DNA of 64,000 nucleotides from Aristolochia californica. Its lineage: Eukaryota; Streptophyta; Magnoliopsida; Piperales; Aristolochiaceae. Made by a program: the position numbers and the translations under genes. Each line of letters starts with the position of its first letter. The first letter of the stretch is position 1. The notes beneath the pieces are model-generated. The model was given only the letters and a program-made list of their open reading frames with translations. It was not told where the DNA came from and ran no database searches. Location: assembly GCA_029961685.1 (NCBI GenBank), contig JARWKL010000010.1:30034111-30098110 (forward strand), read 5' to 3'. Shown piece by piece: positions 38,509-49,500 of this stretch.

Positions 38509-38784
38509 TGTTACGGTCCCGGATCTGACACGTGGATTCTTTGGGAGGATCTGCAATCTGCCACGGGTTACGGGTCTTCCAGGCATTACCATAGGGGTAG
38601 TAGGAAGACATGGAGAAGACGAAAACGAAGATCAAGCCTAAGGGAAGCTTGATAACCCTAGAGCTCGTTGAGTAGAACTCTAAGCCTCTTTACGCTAAAT
38701 TTAACCTAATTCTTAATACTTCAATGCCCTGTTTCTCATTAGTCTTACCCCTTAAATAGGGTTCACCCGGTTAGGGTTTACACT

Positions 38785-38868
38785 AAAATATTCTAAAAAT
38801 ACCCCTATAAATAAAATATTCCAAAAATACCCCTATAAATAAAATATTCCAAAAATACCCCTATGACC
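38785..38868 (+). repeat. Three 28-bp tandem repeats
   Basis: Unit AAAATATTCC..AAAAATACCCCTATAAAT repeated three times, with one C/T change in the first copy and a divergent end in the third. Confidence 0.85.
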
Positions 38869-38940
38869 TAAAACTGAAATAAAATAAAGTAAATTAAAGA
38901 AAACACTAAAATAATAATGTTATTGCGTGCATAACATTGA

Positions 38941-39310
38941 TGTTATGGTCCTGGGTTAAGTACCTATGTCTTCCGCTCCTAACAGGCCGATCTTTTGGGT
39001 AGTATTGGCTAGGTGCTTAACATTTGGTATCAGAGCTAGCTCCCTCGTCGCGTGTTCGAATCCCGGAGGGGGCGACTGCGAAGGGGGCGACCTATGCGAA
39101 GGGGGCGACCTTGACGGAGTAGGCCACCGCACGTGCGGAGGGGGCGACCTTGGCGGAGTGGGCCGTCGCTAGAGTGGGCCATCGCAAGTGGGCCGTCGTG
39201 GACGTCGGCCCGCGAAGGAGGGGTGTGATGTTATGGTCCTGGGTTTAGTACCTATGTCTTCCGCTCCTAACAGGCCGATCTTTTGGGTAGTATTGGCTAG
39301 GTGCTTAACA
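38941..39310 (+). mobile_element. Second TRIM, 370 bp, same family as the 13.4-kb TRIM
   Basis: 82-bp direct repeats at 38,941-39,022 and 39,229-39,310 begin TGTTATGGTCCTGGG and end GTGCTTAACA, with one difference seen. TGGTATCAGAGCTAGC (39,025) is the primer site, and GGAGGGGTGTGA precedes the second repeat. The 206-bp interior is GC-rich, repeats GGGGGCGACC four times and carries the tRNA-like B box GTTCGAATCCC at 39,054-39,064. The 3' half of each repeat matches the TRIM at 13.4 kb. Flanks are ATTGA on the left and TAGGG on the right, so no target duplication: one flank has been rearranged. Confidence 0.88.
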
Positions 39311-39481
39311 TAGGGTTTAGGGTTTAGGGTTTTAACCATGGAACTTTAACTTAGGGGGGGTTAGTGCCCCAAAGTGGATTCTTGAAGATCAAGTCATGTC
39401 CAACATGAAGATCATGTCATGTCATGTACATGAAGATCAGGTAAGAATTTGTGTTAGTGTTGACGACTTCATGTGCACTGG
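39311..39481 (+). repeat. 171-bp direct repeat, copy 2
   Basis: Nearly identical to 38,338-38,508. It contains the left end of the TIR element that starts at 39,354. After it, CACTGGAAA..TTTCCAGTG forms a short hairpin (39,476-39,496). Confidence 0.9.
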
Positions 39482-40635
39482 AAAACAGTTTCCAGTGTTA
39501 GTGCCCCAACATGAGAAAAACATAAAAAACAAGAGAATTTCTAAACCTTTACAGTGCACTTAATTACAACATAATCCTTAAACCCCAAATTAGGTAAAAC
39601 AACTATTATTACTACATGAATAAATTATTTAATGTATAATTAAATATACTAATATATTTATTAATTGAATTAGATATTTTATTGTACATTAATATGGTAA
39701 TTACATGAGCCAATGAAATAACTACATGATTAATTAAAAATAATAAATAAATAACATTATAAATAACAAAAATGAAAGTAATACGTTGAGTTATTAATTT
39801 ATTAATAACATATGATATACTTTAACCTAAAAATGAATAATTTAAGAGAAAAAAATGATCTAATCATAACTTTAACACACTATATATTTGTACATAATAT
39901 ATTTTATGTATAATTAATTATTAATATATTATCACAAAATTTAAAACTATTGGTTTAATTAACTATAGCAATCGGATAATTATGCCAAAAATAATTTATC
40001 AAATATTTATTTTAACAATATTTTAATTATGACTATTAAATCACTATTTTAATATAGTAACTGTAAAATAAATATATTAAATAAATAAAAATAATTAATT
40101 ATAAATAAAAATAATTAAACCATCGTCGTCTTCCTCAGCTGCGAGCCAAAGGGCAACGACGATGGCGATGGGGACGGGCTAGTAGGCGACGGCGACGGCC
40201 AGCGACGACGGCGGGCAACGACGATGGCGACGAGGACGGGCTAGTAGGCAACGGCGACGGCCGGCGACGGAACGAGAGAGGGCTGCGGCAACACCGAGAG
40301 AGGGTTGCGGGAACGAGAGACAGTTGCGGAACGAAAGAGGGATGCGGCAACACCGAGAGAGGGTTGTGGAAATGAAACGGCAGAGAGGGTGTGCGGCAAA
40401 GAGCCCCCCGAGAGACAGCCCCGCTCGCCGAGAGAGAGCCCGCGCGAGAGTCATGTAGATGACTCTCAAAATCGGGCGGAAAGCACTTTCCGCCCGTTAC
40501 TCTTGAGACATGAACTCGTGATTCATGTATATTCATGTACATGACATGAATTTCGGCGCCCCCTAACGACATCAGGACATGAACTGCGTAATGCGCATGA
40601 AGATCATGTCCTGAGTCATGTGCACTAACCCCCCC
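39354..40635. mobile_element. Non-autonomous TIR element with TTA duplications (PIF/Harbinger-like)
   Basis: Ends are GGGGGGGTTAGTGC and its exact reverse complement, flanked by TTA on both sides (39,351-39,353 and 40,636-40,638). A 3-bp TTA duplication with G-rich termini is the hallmark of PIF/Harbinger and Tourist elements. The arms carry TCATGT or ACATGA about eight times (39.36-39.52 kb) and nine times (40.45-40.62 kb), likely subterminal transposase-binding repeats. The interior has an AT-rich half (39.53-40.12 kb) and a GC-rich half (40.13-40.46 kb) full of GGCGACGG- and GAGAGAGGGTTGCGG-type repeats. No transposase is encoded. Because the left arm also exists at 38,381, a larger earlier element is possible. 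Confidence 0.7.
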
Positions 40636-40651
40636 TTAATAACATCAATGT

Positions 40652-40850
40652 CATCTCTATGAGATGACCCTTTATTTACCATATTGCTATCTTGTATGTG
40701 GGCCTATGGGCCTTCTCCTTGATCTGTGGGCTTTGAAACCGTCTTCTATATCTCTTAGTTGCATGGGTTTGGGCCCATCTTCTAATACACTTGGATATGT
40801 GGGCCTTCCTTGGTCGTGTGGGCTTGGGCCCTATCTTCCAACAGATGCAA
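40652..40850 (-). mobile_element. Copia LTR fragment
   Basis: Resembles the U3 part of the LTRs at 46.5 and 51.6 kb: TATGAGATGACCCTTTATTT, then GTGGGCCTTCTCC, then GTGTGGGCTTGGGCCC. The rest of the LTR is absent, and it abuts a plus-strand gag fragment. Confidence 0.5.
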
Positions 40851-41700
40851 AGGATCTCATTGAGAAAATTTTGGATGGACTCGACGATGATTACAAACCA
40901 CTCATGGATATTATTAATGGTTGTGACACGCCAACTTCGTTTGAAGAACTACATGAAAACACATCAACAAGGAACTCTCATTGTGTGTCCATCAAGCTCC
41001 CTCCTCTCCACTTCCAACTTCAGCCAATTCCTGGAAGTCAAGTAATCGTGCTCAATGACAACTTGGAGCACCCTCCTATCGCCCACTGACAGCTCCAACC
41101 TCTGGTCTCAACAACATTGTTACACAGAATGGTCGATATTAGCCTCGAACCTACTTTGGTCATTGTTAGTAGGATTGAGAAAAAGGACACATCGTTCCAC
41201 AGTGCCCTGTCTTTCGTTAGATGCAACCACACTTACCACCGCCCCAAGCTCACTGGCAACCTCCTCACTAGAAACTTCGCCCGTTGGCACCATGGCAACC
41301 ACAAGTTTATCTTGCAATCGCCAACTCTTCTACTGGTTTTGCTTGGCTTCTGAATAGTGGAGAATTGAACCATATTACTACGGACTAGAGCAATCTCTCT
41401 TTTCACACTCTTTATGACGGCTCTAACGACATTGTGATTGGTGATGGCATGGGTCTTCCTATTACTCATACTGGTTACAAATCTCTCTCTACACCTTCAC
41501 GTCATTTTTTCTTAAATAATGCTCTTTGTGTTCCTACTGTGTGAAATAATCTTATTTCCATTTCTCAGTTTTGTCAAACTAACAATTCTTCCATTGAATT
41601 TTTACCTATTTCTTTTCGTGTAAAGGATCTTTGCACTAGGGCAACACTTTTGCAGGATCGGACTAAGGATGGTATGTTTGAATGACCGTCATCCTCCATC
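40845..41700 (+). mobile_element. Copia gag-protease fragment
   Basis: Plus-strand frames give gag residues AKDLIEKILDGLDDDYKPLM and TPTSFEELHE (40.85-40.97 kb), then the region around the protease with DIVIGDGMGLPITHTGYKSL (41.43-41.49 kb), LNNALCVPTV, NLISISQFCQTNNSSIEFLP and TRTKDG-like residues (41.5-41.68 kb). Frameshifts and stops separate the blocks. Integrase and RT are missing. Confidence 0.75.
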
Positions 41701-43404
41701 AAGTTTACATGGTAAAAAACTACTAACATCAATGTTACACATTAATATTTTTTTCCTCATTAATATTTTTTGTCCAAGTAACCGTTTTTTTTTTTTTTTT
41801 TTTTTTTTTTTTGTGTGTTTGCACTTCCATACTTCATTTTTCACATTACAGATTATATATTTATGGAAAGGATTTTGAAATTATTTTATTAAAAAATAGA
41901 AATTAAATTTTTATACAAAGAGAAATTGATATCTGAAGCAGCAAAGGTTCTAGCGGCAACATAAAGCTTTATTTTTTATGAGTTTTATGTCATCAAGAAT
42001 GGGACTATATATAAAAATAAAGTTATGTGAATCTAGTTTCTAACCCCATGAACCATTTTTGAATCCAATGTTTTCAAAGAGAGATATAAACATTAGATGA
42101 CTCAAAGGTTATGCTAAAAGAATGTTGCTTGTGAAAATTAGAATTCTAAGCACCGTCCTCAAATATAAATCGATTTGTATCAATTTTGGTCAATTTTCCT
42201 TTCAGTACATAATTTTTAGTCTCCAAAGTTTATTGCTTTAATCTCATGCCTCATCAATTTTTAAGCATACACATAATAGTCATTTCTTCTCTATCAAAAT
42301 CTTCTTTTGCATGTTCCATATAGCAGTCATGCATGCCAAAGTTTTTCTTTTTTCTTTTTCTTCTCTAACCATTACCTTAAGTTTGTATGTCATAAACTCA
42401 CTCCTATATGGATGATTTTTAAAAAAAATATATATTAGTAAACTTTTGTTTATTAGACTAAATTAACTTAATTCCCACATGAAACCCTAAATTAGGGCAC
42501 CGTAAGATGAAATCTAGAATATACTGAGCAAGATATTGTGTTATTGTTGAGAAGGCACAATTACATTTGAAAACAAATACTCCATAAAAGGAAACTTGAT
42601 GGTTGTAAATCTCCTGGTATCAAGAGGAGTTTCGATTATAGGAAACTTGATGAGGGTGACGATGTGATTCAATTCGATTCAGAAGTGATACAAATAGATA
42701 AAAGAGATATGACTTAAATGGTGTACCTTCTAAACCCTAAACCCTAAACCCTAAAGTAAACTAAAGAACAAAAATGTTTACATGGTATAAAAACTACTAA
42801 CATCATAATCCAATAACAATAGTCACTTAAGAAACGAATTTCATTAAACAAATTTACTTCATAGAAGACTGACCCCATTGTAGGGTTTATTGGACTTAGA
42901 TAAACTAAAAGCTTGACCTAATAGCATAGCAAAGGGTGCCTCTCTACCAACGAAATCTGAGAGGGAGGGGGGGAAGGGAAGTGCCATCTCAGCCCATTTC
43001 GAGAAAAACTCATGACCTCGTTCCCTTATTATTCTTGCAAATAATCCGATATTCTTGCAAATAATTTTTTTATTTGGGTATTTAAATGTCCCTTATAAAA
43101 ACTTCCCTCTCATTGGAAACCATCAACGATTAAATCTTTTTCCAAAATGGTTTTTCGTGACTGTGAGCTTCTCCATGAACTTCTAAAATCTCAACGAAAG
43201 CATCTATATCTAATGATAACGAGGATGTATTGAATAACTTTTCATTCATTGAAACGATGCGGACGCATCCATACATGGAATGAAAAGAAATTTAAAAAGC
43301 TCAAGTCTCTCCAATCAATTTTATACATATAATATACCTCTCTCCGTAGACAATTAACATTGAAGACATCCAAAATACTCAGTAAAAAAATTTCACCAAC
43401 TCAA
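41701..43404. other. Intergenic DNA downstream of PAR1
   Basis: AT-rich, with a run of 28 T at 41,785-41,812 and three CCCTAAA units at 42,735-42,755. No gene recognised. Confidence 0.5.
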
Positions 43405-44594
43405 TTAAGATGAAATTGGAGCATCGGCGCTGGGAGGCACCGCAAAGCTTGAAAGCTCCGACGATGGAGCTGCAGCGACGATCGATGCCGGAGAGTCAGA
43501 CACGGGCCCGGCTGCCAACCCAGAACTTAAAATCTCCAACATAGAGTGGCGGGGGTTGGAGCGCTGCACCTGGCATAGATCCGGCAAGAACACCCCTGTA
43601 ATGCAACAGATTACCAATCGTGTTCATTAGTTATCATATCACGGTTTTGTTTTTATTTTCTTTATTGTAATCATATGAAAATTAAGGTCGGCTAAACAAC
43701 GATTCATATCTCAGTTCTTAAAAGAAAAAATATTGACTTTTTCACTTTAATTTCTACCATTGTAGGTAGAAATAGAATGGAACTTGATTCACAGAAACCG
43801 TGTAAATTTGAAACCTTTCTTGGGAATCTGGCAAGCGAAAAGAGAGTTCTTCAGGAGATGAAATATCATGTCAGACGTCGAAATCTAACCCACTCCCCTT
43901 GACATTTTTTGTAGAAAAAAAAAAAAAATCACAGACCGCTAGGTTGCTTGCATGCAGAAGATCATCGGGCATAAAATAGTTTTTGTTTCCTATCTTCCTT
44001 CAGATTTGTAAGCGCAGATAAACCATCTATAGGGTATGAATTAGACACATTCGGTTGAAAGACGTAACGTAAATCTGATGTGATGTGTGTGTCTTACCTT
44101 CCCCAGCGGCGAGGTTGAAGTAGAGATCGACGATGTTGGGACAGTTGTTGTAACAGGCAGGAGAGCAGAGCTTAGAAGTGAATTGAGGCTCAAGGAGGGA
44201 ATCGGAAGAAATGCCAACGGAGTTCCTGTCAGCCCCGCATGCATTAACGCACTCATCCGTTTCGATCCATTCCGCCATCCTCTCCACCACCACCTCCGAC
44301 GTTCGGCATTGATATTCCGTGTCACCAGCCTTCCCCGCGTAGTTCTCCAGTAAGCAACGCTTCCCCGACGACGCTATGGAGAATGAGCAAATCTCTTTCG
44401 GCAAATCCTCGCAAATTATTTCACCTAATCGCATAAAATGATTATTAATTAACTGATCATCGAATGGAAAATAATAACTAAGCAGTGAAGAGAAAGAGAG
44501 ATGATGGGGTACCTCGAGCTCCCTGGACGTAGAACAGAGAGAGGGAGAGACAAATGGTTAGGGGCAGCAGCTTGGGAAGGGAAAGGAAAGCCAT
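43405..44594 (-). CDS. PAR1-family secreted Cys-rich protein, three exons
   Basis: Member of the PAR1 (photoassimilate-responsive) family, small secreted plant proteins of unsettled function. Exons in reading order: 44,594-44,513, 44,424-44,098, 43,595-43,405. GT-AG introns and a kept frame give 199 residues, as usual for the family. Residues 1 to about 25 ([20 protein letters not shown] and on) form a signal peptide. The mature part has the family core with [38 protein letters not shown] and [20 protein letters not shown], then [13 protein letters not shown] in exon 3, and ten cysteines that could form five disulfides. The last 35 residues are Ser/Ala/Pro-rich, as often in this family. A TATA-like TATTTAAA (minus) lies about 100 bp upstream of the ATG. 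The reading frame is intact. Confidence 0.93.
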
Positions 44595-44693
44595 GGGCGA
44601 GGGATATCGTAGCTGCTTTCCCTGTGGTTATTCTGAGGAGAAGGAAGAAAAGAACACAGGTTGTCTCTGAAGGGAGAATTGAAGAACAAGGCC

Positions 44694-44701
44694 TTTAAAT
44701 A
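44694..44701 (-). promoter_or_regulatory. TATA-like box of the PAR1 gene
   Basis: TATTTAAA on the minus strand, about 100 bp upstream of the PAR1 start codon and between that gene and the tRNA-Lys gene. Confidence 0.45.
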
Positions 44702-44870
44702 CAACTTCCGGGAGAGGAGACGGGAAACAAACCACCTATTTCTTCGACTTTCATGTCCAATTGTTTACATTTCCTTCGTTTTAGGCGCGGCCTTTGCTGG
44801 TCGCCCACGCGGCTTTCTTCATCCTTACTTTAATAGAAATTCTAAAGTCAAAAATATATAAAAAAAATTT

Positions 44871-44877
44871 AAAAAAA
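44871..44877 (-). terminator. Pol III terminator of tRNA-Lys
   Basis: A run of seven T on the minus strand a few bases after the tRNA 3' end, with another T run about 5 bases further on. Confidence 0.7.
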
Positions 44878-44880
44878 GAA

Positions 44881-44953
44881 CGCCCACCGTGGGGCTCGAA
44901 CCCACGACCACAAGGTTAAGAGCCTTGCGCTCTACCAACTGAGCTAGACGGGC
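44881..44953 (-). tRNA. tRNA-Lys (anticodon CTT)
   Basis: 73-nt cloverleaf without intron. The acceptor arm GCCCGTC pairs with GGTGGGC (two G-U pairs), leaving G as discriminator. The D arm is GCTC..GAGC, the anticodon arm CAAGG-CTCTTAA-CCTTG with CTT in positions 34-36, and the T arm GTGGG-TTCGAGC-CCCAC. A box TAGCTCAGTTGG and B box GGTTCGAGCCC are both good. It sits 287 bp upstream of the PAR1 start codon on the same strand. Confidence 0.97.
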
Positions 44954-46189
44954 CATTGACTTTTCCAACACAACTATCTATTTTCCTTCAGACCCAGCAG
45001 GTCCACACGTCTTTGACGGTTGACCGGTTAACATCCAAGAGAATAACAGTTGAGGCCGTGATTACCGAGGGGAGTCGCTGATCACAGAGAATCAACGCAT
45101 GAAACGCGCAGAGCCAAAACAATAAATGACGTTGAACCAAACAGGGCGATGGAACCAGAATAGTCTAGAAAGAAACTTAAATTGAAAGTTTCAATGGCTG
45201 CATCAAACACGTCTTCGTCTAGAACCGCAGCTCATTAGTTTGAAACAGCGTTAAGAAAGAAGTGGGTGCGTTGTCATGTTTTAAATTATTGAGTTTTCGG
45301 CTCGATGTAAAAACCGAACGTTCGTCACTCGGAAAGAGATTCTCAAACTGCAAACGAGAAAGGACAGGCAGAAGGGTGGGAGAAAAAGGAAAAGAGAGGC
45401 AGTTGGTATCTCGGAATTGCTTGGAAATGGGGAGATCTGTCGTTTTGAACAAATACCTTGACCCAAACCCACGTTTGGGAATTAAACTGGGAGAAGACTG
45501 AACTCGGTCTTTTTTTATGATGAAAACGCGATGGCTTACACGTTTAACTAAAGCTCCATGTTCACAGACACTCTACAGTTCATCCTTGGCTCTTATAACC
45601 AGGGTTACATCATACATTGACTGTCGGTCAAGTCACTTGCATCTAGAAACAAGACTTGGGAGAATAGAGGAAGTAGACTTGGGTGAGAAGGCATCGCTAC
45701 GGAAAGAGAGAGAGAGAGAGAGGCGAAACCGATCAGCTGTTATTCGGACAGTTTTGTTGCGAGGGAGTGAAATAGTGAAAGGTTGGTTATGAGAGAGTAA
45801 TGGAGATGAAAAAACTGACCTAATTATTTTTCCTAATTGATAATAATATTTAATCATAATAATAACTAATAATTTTAATTAATATTTTATTATTTTAATA
45901 TTAGTACTATAAATTTCAAAAATAACTTCTAATTACTAATTATTTCTAAATGATCATTTAGAGAAATAATTATTGATAATAATAGTTGATAAAAATAATA
46001 ATAAGTGATCATTAGGAAAAAATTATAATTAATAGAATTAATAAGTGATAATTAGAATAAATCTGTAACTAATAGAAGTCATAACTATTTTAAAATTAAT
46101 AATAGTTAAAATAAGATTAATTAATTAATTAATAAGAAGAATATAAGTTTAATAATAGTTAATAATATAATTAATTAATTAAAATATTA
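44954..46189. other. Intergenic DNA
   Basis: 45.0-45.8 kb has ordinary composition with short frames and a (GA)n stretch near 45,706. 45.82-46.19 kb is almost pure AT with iterated AATTAATAAT-type sequence, into which the copia element at 46,195 inserted. No gene recognised. Confidence 0.5.
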
Positions 46190-46194
46190 ATTAT

Positions 46195-46586
46195 TATTGA
46201 ATTTAGGACCCCATGATTAGAACCTCGAGTAAAGTAAGAGGGAGAGAAGAAGAGAAAGAACTCGGGTAAATAAGGGAGAAATAGAGAAAAGGGAGAGAGT
46301 CTGTAGGCTAAGAGAGCTTCGACGAATTGAGAGAATGGCAGAGAGACTTGATGCTCTACCCCAAGCCAAAGGGTCTCTATTTATAGTTTTTAAGAGGATG
46401 TTACGATTTCAATAATGCCCTTAGGGTTACAAGTTTTACATGAGAAAAGACATAAGTAGACATGTTCTCCTTGTCTAATTACACCCTTGTGTCATCTTTA
46501 TGAGATGACACTTTATTTACTATCATGACACTCCTCTTGGACGTGTGGGCCTTCTCCATACTCGTGTGAGTTTGAACCCATCTTCT
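46195..46586 (-). repeat. 3' LTR of the 46-51 kb copia element
   Basis: Ends CTAAATTCAATA (one base changed from AACA) next to the duplication. On its inner side CTTCT joins AGCTAGGG directly, whereas the related 15.8-kb copy has AACACTCCCCCTCA in between. About 15 bp, including the purine tract, are deleted. Confidence 0.88.
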
Positions 46587-49500
46587 AGCTAGGGATGAGA
46601 AAACATCATAAATGCTTAGCTTGCTGCAAATTATGGATAGGCTTTTACGAGTGACAGGCTTGTGAGGATGTCTGCAACTTGTCCTTGTGATGAGATATGT
46701 CTGAGGGATAATATATCGACATAGAATTTTTCTCGTATAAAGTGGCAATCCACCTCAATATGTTTTGTTCTTTCATGGAAGATCAGATTTAAAGTGATAC
46801 AGATCACCGCTTGATTATCGCAATGTAGATCCATAGAATCTCCTTTATAAAATCCCAGTTCACTAATAAGGGACCTGATCCATAGAAGCTCACTGACTGT
46901 GTGTGTCATGGCCTTATATTCTGCTTCTACACTGCACCTTGAAACTTCATTCTGCTTCTTACTTCTCCATGTAACTAAATTTCCTCAAACCATTGTATAG
47001 TACCTAGAGGTGGATTTCCTATCATTCGGGGATCTGGACCAATTTGCATCTAAAAACCCTTCTATATTAAATTGACCATGATTTTTGTAGAGAAACCCTT
47101 TTCCTGGAGCTCCTTTCAAATATCGCAATAGTCTTCTTAATACTTGTCAATGGGTAAGTTGTAGTTTGTGCATATATTGACCTACCACACTTATTACATA
47201 TGATGTATCTGGTTTTGTCATACATAGGTAAATAAGTTTTCCCACAAGTCTTTGATATTTCCCTATATCCACCTTATCTAGAGCCTACAGATAATTTTGT
47301 ATTTGAATCCATGGGGGTATTTGTTGGTTTATACCCCATCATTCTTGTCTCCTCTAGTAGATCAAGAATATATTTCCTCTGAGATGGTATAATCACATGT
47401 TAGGACTATAATACCTCAATACCCATAAAGTACTTAAGTAGTCCAAGGTCTTTTGTCTTGAACTCTTCACATATCTTCTTTTTGGGGTGAGAAGTAGAAG
47501 GCCTAGTGCAAGTTCGGGGTTTTTTCCTTTAGGCGATACGTCGAGTATAATATTGTGGTCTAAATGGAACAGAGTATGTAGAGATGGACTTACCACGATG
47601 GGTTTCGTAAACTCCGTAGGTGTAGTATCAGTCAATGCTTCAGGAGGTTGAAGAGTTTCCGTAGCACGAGGCACAATCGGTCGAGGAGAGCTTTGTACAA
47701 ATGAGAGACCTAGAGGTGCATTGTCTAAGTAGTATGAAGTGTCTTTAAAAAATGGCACATCCCTAGACACAAGTAACCTTTAGAGAGTAGGACTATAACA
47801 AACATAACCCTTCTATGTGCGAGAATATACTAAGAAGATACACCTGATAGATTTTGGATAAAGTTTACTTCGCTGAAGTAAAATAACATGAACAAAACAT
47901 GTACACCCGAAGACTCTCAAAAAAAGCAAAAATGGTTCATCATTAAAAAAAAATAACTAGTATGGGGATTTATGACCGAGTGCGGATGAGGGTAACCTAT
48001 TAATAAGAAAGCACACAGTATGTATGATATGTAGCCAATAGAAGTATGGTACATTCATAGAGTATAATAAGTTGCAACCTACCTCTAGGAGATGACAGTT
48101 CTACCGTTCTGCTACACCGTTTTGTTGGGGGGTGCAGACACAAGATGTTTGATGGATAATGTCATTTTCTTGACAAAAATAGTCAAGGTCCCTAGAGAGA
48201 TATTCTTTGGTATTATCATAGCAAAGTACTTTTATTTTCTTACCAAATTGAGTGGCCACCATAGCATGAAAGGATTTAAAAAAAGATAACAAAAAAAATC
48301 TATCATTAAAGAGGAATATCCATGTGACACAAGTAAAATCATCAATAAAAGTGATAAAATACTTAACTCTGGAAATGTTTGAGATACTCAAGGGTCCCCA
48401 TACATCTGTGTGGATCAAAAAAAATGAGCAACACTCTTTAATTTCAGTCCGAGGAGAATATGTAGTCCTTTGGTGTTTGCTCATTTGACACACATCACAA
48501 TTCAAACTTGACAATATTTTCAATGCTAGAAAGAGAAGGTGAAGAGATGGTGCAGAGGGATTTCACAACCGATTGTGCCATTGTCTCACCTCGGTGTGCT
48601 TGGTTGAGACTGTATTTATTTGAGGCACATCCAAGTAATAGAGCCCCCCTTGGTCACAGCCTCCACCAATCACCCGCTTTGTTGTTAGATTGTGAAACAC
48701 ACAAGAAGTGGGTGAGAAAGTGATGGAGCAATTAAAATGTATAGTAAACTGACTGATAGACAAGAGGTTCATGGGAAAGGTAGGAACAAAGAGGATATAT
48801 GTAAGCGAAAATGATGGTATAACAGAGGTGGATCCTTTCCCGAGAACTTTAGTTTGGGATCCATTAGTTATGGTTACAAATTTATCGAAAGGACATGGAG
48901 AGAGAGTATGTGTAGTAGACCTTTGTTACCTGTGAGATGCTCGAAGGCCCCTGAGTCAATAATCCAAAATAAAGAGCCGATAGTGGCAAAGAGCAAACCT
49001 AAAGCGATGGTGGCAACAGCAGTAATGGAGGAGCTAGGAAGAGACCATCAGAGTTTTCATCCTATGGAATAGGTCATACTCATCATCAGTGAGGATCTTT
49101 TGGTCTGACGGTGGTGTAGACTTGTCCTCCTTTGTGCCACTCGCTTGATTAGTTATGGCCCATTCTGGGTTGCCATGGAGTTTCCAGCAATGTTTGATGG
49201 TGTAGTTGAATCTCCCACAGTGAGTGCATTCCTTGATGTATGTTCTACAGAAACCAATCCTTCCACCTCTTCCTCGGCCTCCTCAATAACATCTGCCACG
49301 GCCTCGATTGGTAGAGGATGAGCCCCTATTACCGAAGTATATGCCTGATGATACTTCAGTAGAAAAGGGGGAAGAAGAATTTGGAATACGGAGTAAGGTG
49401 ACACATACATCATCAAAAGTCGGAATAGTGGAGGAGCTAAGGAGTTGAGTTTTAGCAACCTCAAGATAAAGGCTTAATATTCGCTAAATAGATAGTGATT

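Noticed and set aside
38941..39022. TRIM LTR as a Cassandra element (5S rRNA-derived LTR)
   Set aside because: A faint resemblance to the 5S internal promoter region (TCCGC.., GTAGTA..) is not strong enough by eye; an alignment with 5S rRNA would settle it.
40135..40572. 145-codon frame in the GC-rich block of the TTA element
   Set aside because: Arg/Pro/Ser low complexity with tandem repeats inside a non-autonomous transposon.
41785..41812. T28 run as a retroposon poly(A) tail on the minus strand
   Set aside because: No open frame, duplication or LINE/SINE body next to it; likely a simple homopolymer.
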